Shown: positions 6,909 to 14,689, numbered from the stretch's first letter. The stretch: 15,313 nt of DNA from Lachnospiraceae bacterium (GCA_009774655.1 VSOD01000049.1:1-15313), one strand, 5' to 3'. Notes: a model not told the origin generated them from the sequence alone. Program-made: numbers and translations.

Positions 6909-6932
6909 GCCCCGCACACAGGTGGGCGGAGC
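6909..6932 (-). promoter_or_regulatory. Leader hairpin of rpsF mRNA, candidate S6:S18 autoregulatory element
   Basis: In the transcript GCUCCG (6927-6932) pairs with CGGGGC (6909-6914). Inside, CAC pairs with GUG around a 4-base loop, leaving two unpaired C residues next to the G, so a CCG lies at the bulge. Known rpsF leaders bind the S6:S18 dimer through a hairpin with a bulged CCG. The position, about 10 bases before the ribosome site, fits. The match was made by eye. Confidence 0.45.
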
Positions 6933-6958
6933 AAGGATGATTGACTTTACGTCATGTT

Positions 6959-6988
6959 AGTATATCACGGTTATTTATGATACCACAA
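6959..6988 (-). promoter_or_regulatory. rpsF: Promoter of rpsF-ssb-rpsR
   Basis: On the - strand TTGTGG (6983-6988) and TATACT (6959-6964) are 18 bases apart. Transcription would begin near 6953, giving a leader of about 70 bases that contains a TGAC-N5-GTCA palindrome (6942-6954) and the hairpin at 6909-6932. Confidence 0.65.
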
Positions 6989-6996
6989 GAAAGGAG

Positions 6997-7012
6997 AATC
7001 CGCAAGCAGATT
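6997..7012 (-). terminator. Weak hairpin after the DUF951 gene, possible leaky terminator
   Basis: On the - strand AATCTG (7007-7012) pairs with CGGATT (6997-7002), one G-U pair, around a CTTG loop. It is followed by CTCCTTTCTT rather than a clean T run. It lies about 40 bases after the DUF951 stop and just before the rpsF -35 box. Read-through into rpsF is plausible. Confidence 0.3.
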
Positions 7013-7051
7013 TTTATTCACGCTGTCTTGATGGTAACCGTTCGTAACAGT

Positions 7052-7249
7052 TTAGCCGAAGGCCTGACTGTTACCCTTGATGATCTCCCTGACATTCTTC
7101 TCGGCCTGGCGGCGGGCTATCATGATCTGGTGTCCGCATCCCCTGCATTTCAGGCGGAAATCCGCACCGATGCGCAGAACCTCCCATTCTCTGGAACCGC
7201 AGGGATGCTGCTTCTTAAGTTTTAAAACGTCTCCAACCTGAATATCCAT
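7052..7249 (-). CDS. DUF951 family protein (YyzM-like)
   Basis: A 65-residue protein of unknown function, recognised as DUF951 from MDIQVGDVLKLKKQHPCGSREWEVLRIG followed by DFRLKCRGCGHQIMI. (The N-terminal 18 residues and the CRGCGHQ box are the most conserved parts.) Cys 17 and the C-x2-C pair at 35 and 38 could bind a metal, but that is inference. The protein looks like a small beta-rich fold and has no membrane segment. GGGAGG lies 5 bases before the ATG at 7249. It follows the sirtuin gene by 25 bases, so it is probably co-transcribed with it, and precedes rpsF. In Bacillus subtilis the homologue yyzM also lies just upstream of the rpsF region. Confidence 0.88.
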   Translation of the reverse strand: MDIQVGDVLKLKKQHPCGSREWEVLRIGADFRLKCRGCGHQIMIARRQAEKNVREIIKGNSQAFG

Positions 7250-7274
7250 CCTGGCCTCCCGCTCCTTATCGACT

Positions 7275-7991
7275 TTAGTCCAGCTGCGAAAAGATCTCCC
7301 CGATGCTTCCCTGCACGATCAGATCCGCGATCGAATCCCTCGGCGTAGGCGTCTTGTTGACCAGCACCAGCTTCTTTCCTCTGTAGTAATCCAGAAGTCC
7401 CGCCGCCGGATAGACTGCCAGAGATGTTCCGCCCACGATCAGCACATCCGCCCCGCTGATATAATGCACCGCATCCGAGAGCGTCTTCTGATCCAGCCCT
7501 TCCTCATACAATACCACATCCGGCTTGATACTGCCGCCGCAGGTACACGCCGGCACACCCTCCGACTGCAGAATATATTCCGCACCGTAGGAAGCGCCGC
7601 ACCGTTCGCAGTAGTTGCGCAGAACGGATCCGTGCAGTTCCAGCACAACCTTACTGCCTGCCGCCTGGTGCAGTCCGTCGATGTTCTGCGTCACCACTGC
7701 TTTCAGCTTCCCTTCCTGCTCCCACTGCGCCAGCTTCGTGTGGGCCGCATTCGGCTTCGCATCCAGACAAAGCATCTTGGCCCTGTAGAACCGGTAGAAC
7801 TCTTCCGGCTTCTGCCTGTAAAACGTGTGGCTCAGAATCGTCTCCGGCGGATAATCATACTGCTGATGATACAACCCGTCCACACTTCTGAAATCCGGAA
7901 TCCCGCTCTCCGTGGAAACCCCCGCTCCACCGAAAAACACGATATTATCACTTTCTCTTACCCATTCCTGCAGTTTCTCTATCTGTCCCAT
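7275..7991 (-). CDS. cobB: NAD-dependent protein deacylase, Sir2 (sirtuin) family
   Basis: Removes acyl groups from protein lysines using NAD+, giving nicotinamide and O-acyl-ADP-ribose. Seen motifs (numbered from the upstream ATG at 7997): GGAGVSTESGIPDFRS (23-38, NAD loop), TQNIDGLH (103-110), catalytic His in LELHGS (His 122), a zinc ribbon with Cys 130, Cys 133, Cys 151 and Cys 153, and VGGTSLAVYPAAG (198-210). The length of about 238-240 residues is typical. Two ATGs are possible. AGGAGG is only 1 base from the one at 7997 but 7 bases from the one at 7991, so I start at 7991. Substrates cannot be told from sequence. The gene follows leuA by about 45 bases and precedes DUF951. Confidence 0.93.
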   Translation of the reverse strand: MGQIEKLQEWVRESDNIVFFGGAGVSTESGIPDFRSVDGLYHQQYDYPPETILSHTFYRQKPEEFYRFYRAKMLCLDAKPNAAHTKLAQWEQEGKLKAVVTQNIDGLHQAAGSKVVLELHGSVLRNYCERCGASYGAEYILQSEGVPACTCGGSIKPDVVLYEEGLDQKTLSDAVHYISGADVLIVGGTSLAVYPAAGLLDYYRGKKLVLVNKTPTPRDSIADLIVQGSIGEIFSQLD

Positions 7992-8036
7992 ACCCATACC
8001 TCCTCTGCCCCGTATGATCTGCCGCCTGTCCCCGAT

Positions 8037-9725
8037 CTATCGCTTCTTTTTCTCTCCCAGTCCCATCCTGTTGATCGCCGAGAAGATCGCCCGCACCGAG
8101 GCACGTGTGATATTCGAGCTTACACCGACACCGTAGGTCACTCTGCCGCTCTCCACATCCAGCAGATGAATATAGGCCGCCGCCTGGGAATTGGAACCGC
8201 TCTGCAGCGCGTGTTCTTCGTAGTCGAGAATCTTGATGTCAAGATCCAGTTCTTCCTGCAGTCCCCGTTTCGCCGCGTCGATCGGCCCGTTACCAACGGC
8301 CTCGAAGCGTTTCTCCACACCTGCATCCGTATAGATCACCGTAACCTTCGTGTCGAACTGTGACTTCGTCTCTTCGCTCAGGTCATCCACGCGCAGCCTG
8401 CGGAAATGGATCGGCTCTTTCTGGTCAAGATACTGCTCCCTGAAATTATCCATGATCTGATCGGGCGATACTTCCCCCTGTTTCTCGGAGATCTGCTGGA
8501 TCACGGTCGCGAACTCCTTGTGCATACCCTTAGGCAGCTTGAAGCCGAAATACGTATCCATGATAAAGGCCACCCCGCCTTTGCCGGACTGCGAGTTGAT
8601 GCGCACGATCGGTTCATACTCCCTGCCGATATCCGCCGGGTCAATGGGCAGATACGGCACCTGCCATATCCTGCCGCCGCGTTCCTTCATGGCCTGCACG
8701 CCCTTGTTGATGGCATCCTGGTGAGAGCCCGAGAAGGCCGTGAACACCAGCTTGCCCGCATAAGGATGTCTCGGATGTATCTGCATCTTACAGCACCGCT
8801 CGTAGATCTCAATGCTCTCGTTTACATGCTCGATGGCCAGTGCCGGATCTATTCCCTGGGAAAACATGTTGTAGGCGATGTTCATGATATCCACGTTACC
8901 GGTCCGCTCACCGTTGCCGAACAGTGTGCCTTCCACACGCTGCGCTCCCGCCAGCAGCGCCAGCTCCGCACTGGCAACGCCGGTTCCCCTGTCGTTGTGG
9001 GGATGCACGCTCAAAATGATGCTCTCCCGGTTCTTAAAATGCGTATTCATCCATTCGATCTGATCCGCATACACATTGGGCGTATTCGTCTCCACCGTGG
9101 AAGGCAGATTGATGATCATCGGATTCTCTTTCGTAGGACCCCACTCCTCCTGTACGGCGGTGCAGATCTCCAGCGCGTAATCCAGCTCCGTTCCGGTAAA
9201 GCTCTCCGGTGAGTATTCCAGTATGATCTTACCGGGGAAGGCAGCGGCATGGCGCTTCACCATCTTCGTTCCTTCCACCGCGATCCTGGTGATCTCCTCC
9301 CGTTCCATATGGAAGACCACGTCGCGCTGCAGGGTGGATGTGGAGTTATAGATATGCACAATCGCCTGCTTGCATCCTTCAATGGCCTCAAAGGTACGCG
9401 CTACCAGCTCCTCACGGCACTGTGTCAGCACCTGGACGACCACATCATCCGGAATGAGCTTACGGTCGATCAGTTGGCGCAGAAAATCAAATTCAATCTG
9501 GCTGGCTGCCGGAAAACCGACCTCGATCTCCTTAAAGCCAAGTTTGATCAGATAATTGAAAAATTCGATCTTCTCGGAAACCACCATCGGATCGATCAGC
9601 GCCTGATTGCCGTCACGCAGATCTACGCTGCACCAGACCGGCGCTTTCACGATCTCGTTCGAAGGCCATTTTCTTTCCGGATACTCTACTACCGGATTCT
9701 TACGATAGTGCTTGTAATTTAACAT
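8037..9725 (-). CDS. leuA: 2-isopropylmalate synthase, type 2 (LeuA)
   Basis: First committed step of leucine synthesis: acetyl-CoA plus 2-ketoisovalerate gives 2-isopropylmalate and CoA. The HMGL-like TIM barrel covers ~30-320, with the metal-binding DLRDGNQ (35-41), HPHNDRGTG (241-249) and GNGERTGN (270-277). A linker and the C-terminal regulatory domain (~430-555, leucine feedback) follow. The 562-residue length and the opening (KNPVVEYPERKWPS) mark the longer type shared with actinobacteria and yeast. The frame is open to 9788, but the upstream stretch comes from the preceding terminator; GGAGG 8 bases before the ATG at 9725 fixes the start. No convincing promoter lies between the HPr terminator and this gene. 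No leucine leader peptide or T-box was seen, and no other leu gene is in the window. Confidence 0.95.
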   Translation of the reverse strand: MLNYKHYRKNPVVEYPERKWPSNEIVKAPVWCSVDLRDGNQALIDPMVVSEKIEFFNYLIKLGFKEIEVGFPAASQIEFDFLRQLIDRKLIPDDVVVQVLTQCREELVARTFEAIEGCKQAIVHIYNSTSTLQRDVVFHMEREEITRIAVEGTKMVKRHAAAFPGKIILEYSPESFTGTELDYALEICTAVQEEWGPTKENPMIINLPSTVETNTPNVYADQIEWMNTHFKNRESIILSVHPHNDRGTGVASAELALLAGAQRVEGTLFGNGERTGNVDIMNIAYNMFSQGIDPALAIEHVNESIEIYERCCKMQIHPRHPYAGKLVFTAFSGSHQDAINKGVQAMKERGGRIWQVPYLPIDPADIGREYEPIVRINSQSGKGGVAFIMDTYFGFKLPKGMHKEFATVIQQISEKQGEVSPDQIMDNFREQYLDQKEPIHFRRLRVDDLSEETKSQFDTKVTVIYTDAGVEKRFEAVGNGPIDAAKRGLQEELDLDIKILDYEEHALQSGSNSQAAAYIHLLDVESGRVTYGVGVSSNITRASVRAIFSAINRMGLGEKKKR

Positions 9726-9769
9726 CTTTTCGTCCTCCACTTTCTGTTTCATAGTTTGTTTTAAGGCAA

Positions 9770-9796
9770 AGAAAAGCCCGTTGTACACAACGGGCT
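9770..9796 (-). terminator. Rho-independent terminator after ptsH
   Basis: On the - strand AGCCCGTTG (9788-9796) pairs perfectly with CAACGGGCT (9775-9783) around a 4-base loop, followed by TTTTCTTT. It starts 12 bases after the ptsH stop and separates ptsH from leuA. Confidence 0.92.
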
Positions 9797-9808
9797 AAAC
9801 AGACAGCA

Positions 9809-10072
9809 TTATTCACCGAGTCCACTTTCGATCGCATTGATCAACGTCTTCAACGCTTCTTCCTCATCTTCGCCATCACACACAAACTCGACTTCATCGC
9901 CACACTTTACACATGCCCCAAGCACGCTCAGCACGCTCTTGGCATTCGCCGTATTATCCCGAAAGGTAAAAGTTATCAATGATTTAAACTGCATAGCTTC
10001 CTTGCATAGGATGCCTGCCGGTCTCAGATGTAGCCCTGTCGGGTTTTTGATGACTACCTTTTGGCTTACCAT
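9809..10072 (-). CDS. ptsH: HPr phosphocarrier protein of the sugar phosphotransferase system
   Basis: Small cytosolic protein that passes phosphate from Enzyme I to the sugar-specific EIIA components. In Firmicutes it is also phosphorylated by HPr kinase to control carbon catabolite repression with CcpA. With the start at 10072 it has 87 residues, the usual length. The catalytic His is exactly residue 15 (TGLHLRPAG) and the regulatory Ser exactly residue 46 (NAKSVLSVLG), so it is a true HPr rather than Crh. The open frame extends to a TTG at 10087, but that codon overlaps the ribosome site; GGAGG lies 8 bases before the ATG at 10072. Three Cys residues (23, 60, 63 region) are more than usual. 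It is flanked by its own promoter and terminator, so it is probably monocistronic. No ptsI is in the window. Confidence 0.93.
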   Translation of the reverse strand: MVSQKVVIKNPTGLHLRPAGILCKEAMQFKSLITFTFRDNTANAKSVLSVLGACVKCGDEVEFVCDGEDEEEALKTLINAIESGLGE

Positions 10073-10131
10073 ACCCTTATCCTCCAATCACTTCCGGTTG
10101 ATGCTTGCCCCCAAATCACAACCTACTTATA

Positions 10132-10160
10132 ACTATATCATTTTTTATCAGAAATAACAA
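10132..10160 (-). promoter_or_regulatory. ptsH: Sigma-A-type promoter of ptsH
   Basis: On the - strand TTGTTA (10155-10160) and TATAGT (10132-10137) are exactly 17 bases apart. The leader would be about 55 bases with GGAGG before the start. The -35 box lies only a few bases after the glmM stop. No hairpin terminator for glmM was seen in this gap. Confidence 0.75.
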
Positions 10161-10163
10161 GTG

Positions 10164-11513
10164 TTACAGCATAATATTCTGTATAAGTTCGGCCAGCTTC
10201 TTAGCCTCCCTGTCGATCATCTTCTGGTCTTTGCCCTCGATCATCACTCTCACAAGCGGCTCTGTTCCGGAAGGTCTGATCAGCACACGCCCCTCTCCGG
10301 CGAACTTCTTATCCAGCTCTGCGATTGCATCGGCGATCTCCGGATAATCCATGTATTTCTCTTTCTTATGGTTCGGCACCTTGGCATTGACAAGCGCCTG
10401 CGGCATCACTTCCATGACCGTCTTCAGCTCGGAGAGCGGTTTGCCGGTCTCCACAATGACCTGCAGAAGATGCAGAGCGCTCAACAGCCCGTCACCGGTC
10501 GTATTCTCATCCAGAAAGATCACATGGCCGGACTGCTCACCACCCAGACTCGCCTTGATCTCCTTCATGCGCTCCAGCACATATCTGTCGCCTACCCTCG
10601 TCTGCTCTATGTTAATATCATTCCTCTCACCCATCAGGAAGAAGCCAAGATTACTCATGACCGTAGCCACGATCGTATCCCCATGCAGCTGGCCGTTCTG
10701 CTTCATATGTAGCCCCACCAGCGCCATGATCTGGTCGCCGTCAACGATATTGCCCAGCTCATCCACCGCCAGAAGCCTGTCGGCGTCACCGTCAAAAGCA
10801 AGCCCGAGATTGGCCTTCTCGAACACTACCCGCGCCTGCAGCTCTTCCATATGGGTGGAGCCGCAGTTGGCATTGATATTCGTACCGTCCGGATTGTTGT
10901 GGATCGCCACTACCTCTGCCCCAAGCTCTTTCATCGTCTCCACCGAAGTATAATAGGCCGCTCCCTCTGCACAGTCCAGCACAATCTTCAAGCCGCGCAG
11001 ATCCACATTGACGGCTTTCATCGCATGATTGATGTATTCCTCTCTGGCATCGGTGCGGTATTTGATCTTGCCTACACCGGCTCCGATCGGGAATTTGACA
11101 CCCTGCATACCGTTCCTGATCAGTTCCTCGATCTCGTCCTCCAAAGAGTCGGGCAGTTTATAGCCGTTGCCGTCGAAGAATTTGATCCCGTTAAATTCCA
11201 CGGAATTGTGAGATGCGGAGATCACGACACCCGCATCCACCTTGTATTTTCTTGTGAGATATGCTACCGCCGGTGTGGGAACCACCCCCACATATACGGC
11301 GTTGGCACCCACCGAGCAGGCTCCGGCCATCAGTGCGTTCGCCAGCATATCGCCGGAAATTCTCGTATCACAGCCAACCATGATCGTTGGTTTATGCTCG
11401 TTCTCCTTCGAGAGTACATAAGCCCCCGCCTGGCCAAGCTGCATCGCCAGCTGCGGTGTCAACTCCTCATTTGCAATCCCTCTGACGCCGTCCGTACCAA
11501 ATAATCTGCCCAT
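10164..11513 (-). CDS. glmM: Phosphoglucosamine mutase
   Basis: Interconverts glucosamine-6-phosphate and glucosamine-1-phosphate on the route to UDP-N-acetylglucosamine for peptidoglycan. The 449 residues carry all four domains: MGRLFGTDGVRG at the N-terminus, the phosphoserine loop ISASHN with catalytic Ser 101, the Mg site DGDADR (241-246), and the C-terminal phosphate-binding RPSGTEPLVRV (~408-418). The residue after SASHN is Ser rather than the more common Pro. A GGAAG ribosome site precedes the ATG at 11513. It is the third gene of the cdaA-cdaR-glmM module, 38 bases after cdaR. In other Firmicutes GlmM binds CdaA and lowers its activity, which couples wall-precursor synthesis to c-di-AMP. 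Confidence 0.96.
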   Translation of the reverse strand: MGRLFGTDGVRGIANEELTPQLAMQLGQAGAYVLSKENEHKPTIMVGCDTRISGDMLANALMAGACSVGANAVYVGVVPTPAVAYLTRKYKVDAGVVISASHNSVEFNGIKFFDGNGYKLPDSLEDEIEELIRNGMQGVKFPIGAGVGKIKYRTDAREEYINHAMKAVNVDLRGLKIVLDCAEGAAYYTSVETMKELGAEVVAIHNNPDGTNINANCGSTHMEELQARVVFEKANLGLAFDGDADRLLAVDELGNIVDGDQIMALVGLHMKQNGQLHGDTIVATVMSNLGFFLMGERNDINIEQTRVGDRYVLERMKEIKASLGGEQSGHVIFLDENTTGDGLLSALHLLQVIVETGKPLSELKTVMEVMPQALVNAKVPNHKKEKYMDYPEIADAIAELDKKFAGEGRVLIRPSGTEPLVRVMIEGKDQKMIDREAKKLAELIQNIML

Positions 11514-11551
11514 ATTATCATACTTCCTTTCCTGTTGCTTTGCTGATTCCT

Positions 11552-12832
11552 TTATTCTGCCTCTCTGAGATGAACATTCACATCGACATCTTCCAATATC
11601 ACCTGTGATCTTTCCGGAAGCCTTACCGCCAACGGCATTCTGAAATATCCGCTCTCAGGCTCCGGGTTCTCCTGTGCCTCGATCCACGCGGCCACATCCA
11701 CGTAAACCTCCAGTGTATTCACATCAATCTCTGCAAGCTCGGAAGCCAGTCCGATCAGTGTCACCCGGTAACGTTCCTCCGGTTCGTTGATCACTGCCTC
11801 ATACCCTTCCGGAACCCCGACAAACTGTATATTCTCCATCATACCGGAAACTGTCTGCCTTCTCTGCTGCTCGATCTGTACGGAAACGGAAATATTCCCG
11901 TCGAATCCTTCCTCTGCCAGAACGACACCGGCCGGCAGATAATCACGCAGGTCGATCACCGTCTCTACCGTCTCCACGGCACCGCTCACATCAATAACGC
12001 CTTCCGGTATCTCGATGGCCGAGATCCCCCGCAGAGTCTCGGATTTCCCGGCCAGCTCAACGCTGTTCCTGCTGCTTGTGATCTCTCCGGTAGTCCGGTA
12101 ATCTTCCGCCGGTATACCGCTGAACTTAAAGCTTATCGGTACCGTCTTCTTCTCCAGGATCTCTATATTGACACGCACTTTCGTGATACTCTTCTCAATA
12201 CTCTCGGCCTTGATCTCCACCCCGGCCTCGTTGTAAAGGCGGATATCCGAATCCGTCCCGATATTGCTCGTAAAACCGGATATGTCAACTTCGGCCTGCG
12301 CCCTGGCGATCTGTGAGATCAGCGATTCCGGCCCTGATACCCTGATCAGGTTCTGCTCCGTACTCACATTTCCCACCATATATCCTTCCCCGACTTCTCC
12401 CGTCAGATTTGCCTTGATCGGGAAGGATCTGGTCTCTTTATTCTCAATATTCAACTTGACATTTTCTATACTGCCTTTGATGCTGTCAAGTTTGTCATTA
12501 TATTTATTCGTGGACAGCTTGATGCTGATCGTGTTCAGGCTGGTCAGATCTCTCACGTCCGCCTCGGCTACAATATCGGATCTGTTGAGTTTATCAACAA
12601 CGGAACGGGGCGCCCAGATCACGACCGAGTCGATCATATCCGTGCCGTCCAGCACTTCGTAAATCTGTCCGTTGTTCGTGATCAGATCCGTATTCTTGAG
12701 CACCACCGGTATATTCGATTCTTTGTAGGGACTGCTCGGGTCATTGATATTCGTCACAATAAGCCAGAGCACGGCTGCAAACAGAAAAGATACCAGCTTC
12801 AGCCCCCAGTTTTTGGTGATCTTATGCTTCAT
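11552..12832 (-). CDS. cdaR: YbbR-domain protein CdaR, regulator of diadenylate cyclase
   Basis: Membrane-anchored extracellular protein that binds and modulates CdaA. Residues ~11-29 (LKLVSFLFAAVLWLIVTNI) form one membrane anchor close to a short basic cytoplasmic start (MKHKITKNWG). The rest is extracellular and built of YbbR repeats; about four can be seen, for example near 37-115, 120-205, 210-300 and 310-420, each with a pattern such as IPVVLKN, FPIKANLTGEVGEGY, VPISFKFSGIPAEDY and IQFVGVPEGYEA. The length of 426 fits the family. The ATG at 12832 overlaps the end of cdaA by 11 bases, which implies translational coupling. glmM follows. Confidence 0.92.
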   Translation of the reverse strand: MKHKITKNWGLKLVSFLFAAVLWLIVTNINDPSSPYKESNIPVVLKNTDLITNNGQIYEVLDGTDMIDSVVIWAPRSVVDKLNRSDIVAEADVRDLTSLNTISIKLSTNKYNDKLDSIKGSIENVKLNIENKETRSFPIKANLTGEVGEGYMVGNVSTEQNLIRVSGPESLISQIARAQAEVDISGFTSNIGTDSDIRLYNEAGVEIKAESIEKSITKVRVNIEILEKKTVPISFKFSGIPAEDYRTTGEITSSRNSVELAGKSETLRGISAIEIPEGVIDVSGAVETVETVIDLRDYLPAGVVLAEEGFDGNISVSVQIEQQRRQTVSGMMENIQFVGVPEGYEAVINEPEERYRVTLIGLASELAEIDVNTLEVYVDVAAWIEAQENPEPESGYFRMPLAVRLPERSQVILEDVDVNVHLREAE

Positions 12833-13694
12833 TTCTGGTCCTTCCTTTCCACAACTTCCGTTTCTTCTCCTCCACCGGCTTATCCTGGATCTCTGTCAGT
12901 CTGGCTTTCAGTCTGTCGGCATCCAGTCCCCGCTCCAGCCCTCCGTTGTAGGCCACGCTGATCTTACCGGTCTCCTCGGATACGATCACCGTCAGGGAAT
13001 CCGTCACCTCGGAAATACCCACGCCGGCCCTGTGCCTTGTTCCCAGATCTTTACTCAGCGCCATATTATCCGACAGCGGCAGATAGCAGGTCGCTGAGAT
13101 CACACGGTTGCCCCTTACGATCACGGCGCCGTCATGCAGCGGTGTATTGTGCTCGAATATATTGATCAGCAGCTGACTGGACACGATACCGTCCACATCA
13201 ATTCCTGTCCTTTCGAACTCTTTCAGCGACTGGTGCTGCTCGATGACGATCAGCGCCCCCGTCTTCACTTTGCCCATCTCGACACACGCTTTCACGATCT
13301 CATTGATCGTCCTGTCGGAAAAAAGTCCGCCCTCCGCCTTGCCGGAATCAAAAGAGACCAGTGTGGAAAAGAAATTCTTCTGTCCCAGTTCTTCCAGTGC
13401 CTTGCGCAGCTCTGGCTGCAGTACCACCACGATGGCGGTTGCCGCAATGCCAAACACATTCGTCACGATCCATACGATCGTATTCATCTGGAAAAACGCC
13501 GCCAGCATGATAAAAATCGCGATCACGATAACGCCCTTGAGCAGCGCCCACGCTTTCGTGTTCTTGATCCACGCCAGTATATAATAGCAAAGAAACGTCA
13601 GAATAATGATCTCCACAACGTCCGTTGCATGTATAGTAGTGGGCATATGCATCTTTTTCAAGTAAGTTTCGATCAGTGTATTCAGTTGTTGCAT
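12822..13694 (-). CDS. cdaA: Diadenylate cyclase CdaA
   Basis: Makes cyclic di-AMP from two ATP. Three N-terminal membrane helices (about 25-42, 53-69 and 72-91) are followed by a short coiled linker (QPELRKALEELG) and the DAC domain (~110-255). The two signature motifs are intact: DGA in HNTPLHDGAVIVRG (188-190) and RHR in LGTRHRAGVGIS (220-222). The 290-residue length is normal, with a basic tail of about 30 residues (PVEEKKRKLWKGRTRNEA). The start at 13694 follows an AGGTGG-like site. The gene order cdaA-cdaR-glmM is the conserved Firmicute c-di-AMP module. Here two or three uncharacterised genes are added upstream, the nearest 32 bases away, so all are likely one transcript whose promoter lies beyond the right edge. 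Confidence 0.96.
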   Translation of the reverse strand: MQQLNTLIETYLKKMHMPTTIHATDVVEIIILTFLCYYILAWIKNTKAWALLKGVIVIAIFIMLAAFFQMNTIVWIVTNVFGIAATAIVVVLQPELRKALEELGQKNFFSTLVSFDSGKAEGGLFSDRTINEIVKACVEMGKVKTGALIVIEQHQSLKEFERTGIDVDGIVSSQLLINIFEHNTPLHDGAVIVRGNRVISATCYLPLSDNMALSKDLGTRHRAGVGISEVTDSLTVIVSEETGKISVAYNGGLERGLDADRLKARLTEIQDKPVEEKKRKLWKGRTRNEA

Positions 13695-13726
13695 ACTCTC
13701 ACACCACCTTTATTCCATAAATTGAA

Positions 13727-14689
13727 TCAACGTGCAGACCTGCTCCTCGATACCGACCTGCCCTTCTGGCTGTTGATCTGCTTGACCTGCTTCTCCGGCC
13801 TGGCCACCGAAATCTTCGGAACAGCTTTCACATAATAATAATATTCATCATCCTCAAATTGTACCTTCTCGGTCCTGCTGTAATCCACATTGAACACGAA
13901 GAACTGCAGTACGACCGCCAGCAGCAGCGACAGAATATTGCCAAGAACCACTTCAAGCAGCGCCACATTCGTATCAAACATCAGATCGCCGACTAACAGC
14001 ACCGTGATATTCACGACGGCACCCGCCGCCATGGCGATCGTCCAGGCATAATCTATGCTCAGTCTTCTGATCAGATACACCAGCACTACCGTGACCGCAA
14101 AAGCGACAATGGTAATGACCATATCACGGTTATGTAAGATGCCGTCCACCACGAATTTGAATTTGACCGTCATCTCTTCCCCGTCCATAACCAGTATCGC
14201 CGTCACATTCTCCGTCACGAAATGCAGCATATAATATGCGATCGTGCCGCAGGCGATGGACACGGCAGAAACCGGAGACCCGATCAGTCCCATGGCCAGA
14301 GGGATCACATATGGTATCTTAAGCAAAAAGCAGATCGGCATCAGCAGGACAACCAGTGTATCTTTCGGCGAAAACCGCAGATAAAGCAGAAACATAAGCA
14401 GAAATCCCGCTCCCAACACGATTGTGCACTCCAGATTAAAGGCGTACAGATGAAGCATGACAAACAATGCCGCCATGACTACGATGAAATTCATCGGCAT
14501 AAAGGAACACATCAATGCCACGATCAGAACCACTGTCATCTTATCAATGCTGTCCATATATCCCAGACGGGAGTTGATCATCAGCAGTGTGATCAACGCC
14601 AGTATAAATTTCAGGATCGGTGTAATATACACTTCATATTTACTATACAGAGTCACTAAGATCTGCTTTGCAACAAGTAAGCCGGTCAT
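13727..14689 (-). CDS. Uncharacterised polytopic membrane protein upstream of cdaA
   Basis: I do not recognise a characterised family. The 320 residues contain about eight to nine hydrophobic segments (roughly 22-40, 50-66, 67-83, 88-104, 110-124, 127-154, 190-207, 215-234 and 243-266). A more polar region at 155-189 separates the two halves. The C-terminal tail of about 50 residues starts with the acidic-aromatic block FEDDEYYYYVKAVPK (278-292) and ends strongly basic (RSVSRSRSAR), so it is probably cytoplasmic. AAAGGAT precedes the ATG at 14689. It ends 32 bases before cdaA and follows the 128-aa membrane protein by 56 bases, with no terminator between, so co-transcription with cdaA is likely. 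A transporter-like or scaffold role is only a guess. Confidence 0.8.
   Translation of the reverse strand: MTGLLVAKQILVTLYSKYEVYITPILKFILALITLLMINSRLGYMDSIDKMTVVLIVALMCSFMPMNFIVVMAALFVMLHLYAFNLECTIVLGAGFLLMFLLYLRFSPKDTLVVLLMPICFLLKIPYVIPLAMGLIGSPVSAVSIACGTIAYYMLHFVTENVTAILVMDGEEMTVKFKFVVDGILHNRDMVITIVAFAVTVVLVYLIRRLSIDYAWTIAMAAGAVVNITVLLVGDLMFDTNVALLEVVLGNILSLLLAVVLQFFVFNVDYSRTEKVQFEDDEYYYYVKAVPKISVARPEKQVKQINSQKGRSVSRSRSAR

Noticed and set aside
8406..9212. A 268-codon + strand open frame inside leuA
   Set aside because: Shadow of leuA; no family resemblance or start signal.
9726..9788. N-terminal extension of leuA starting at 9788 or 9752
   Set aside because: The extension begins inside the ptsH terminator and no ribosome site precedes either ATG. 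GGAGG lies 8 bases before the ATG at 9725.
13134..13835. A 233-codon + strand open frame over cdaA and the gene upstream
   Set aside because: It crosses two well-supported - strand genes and has no recognisable features.
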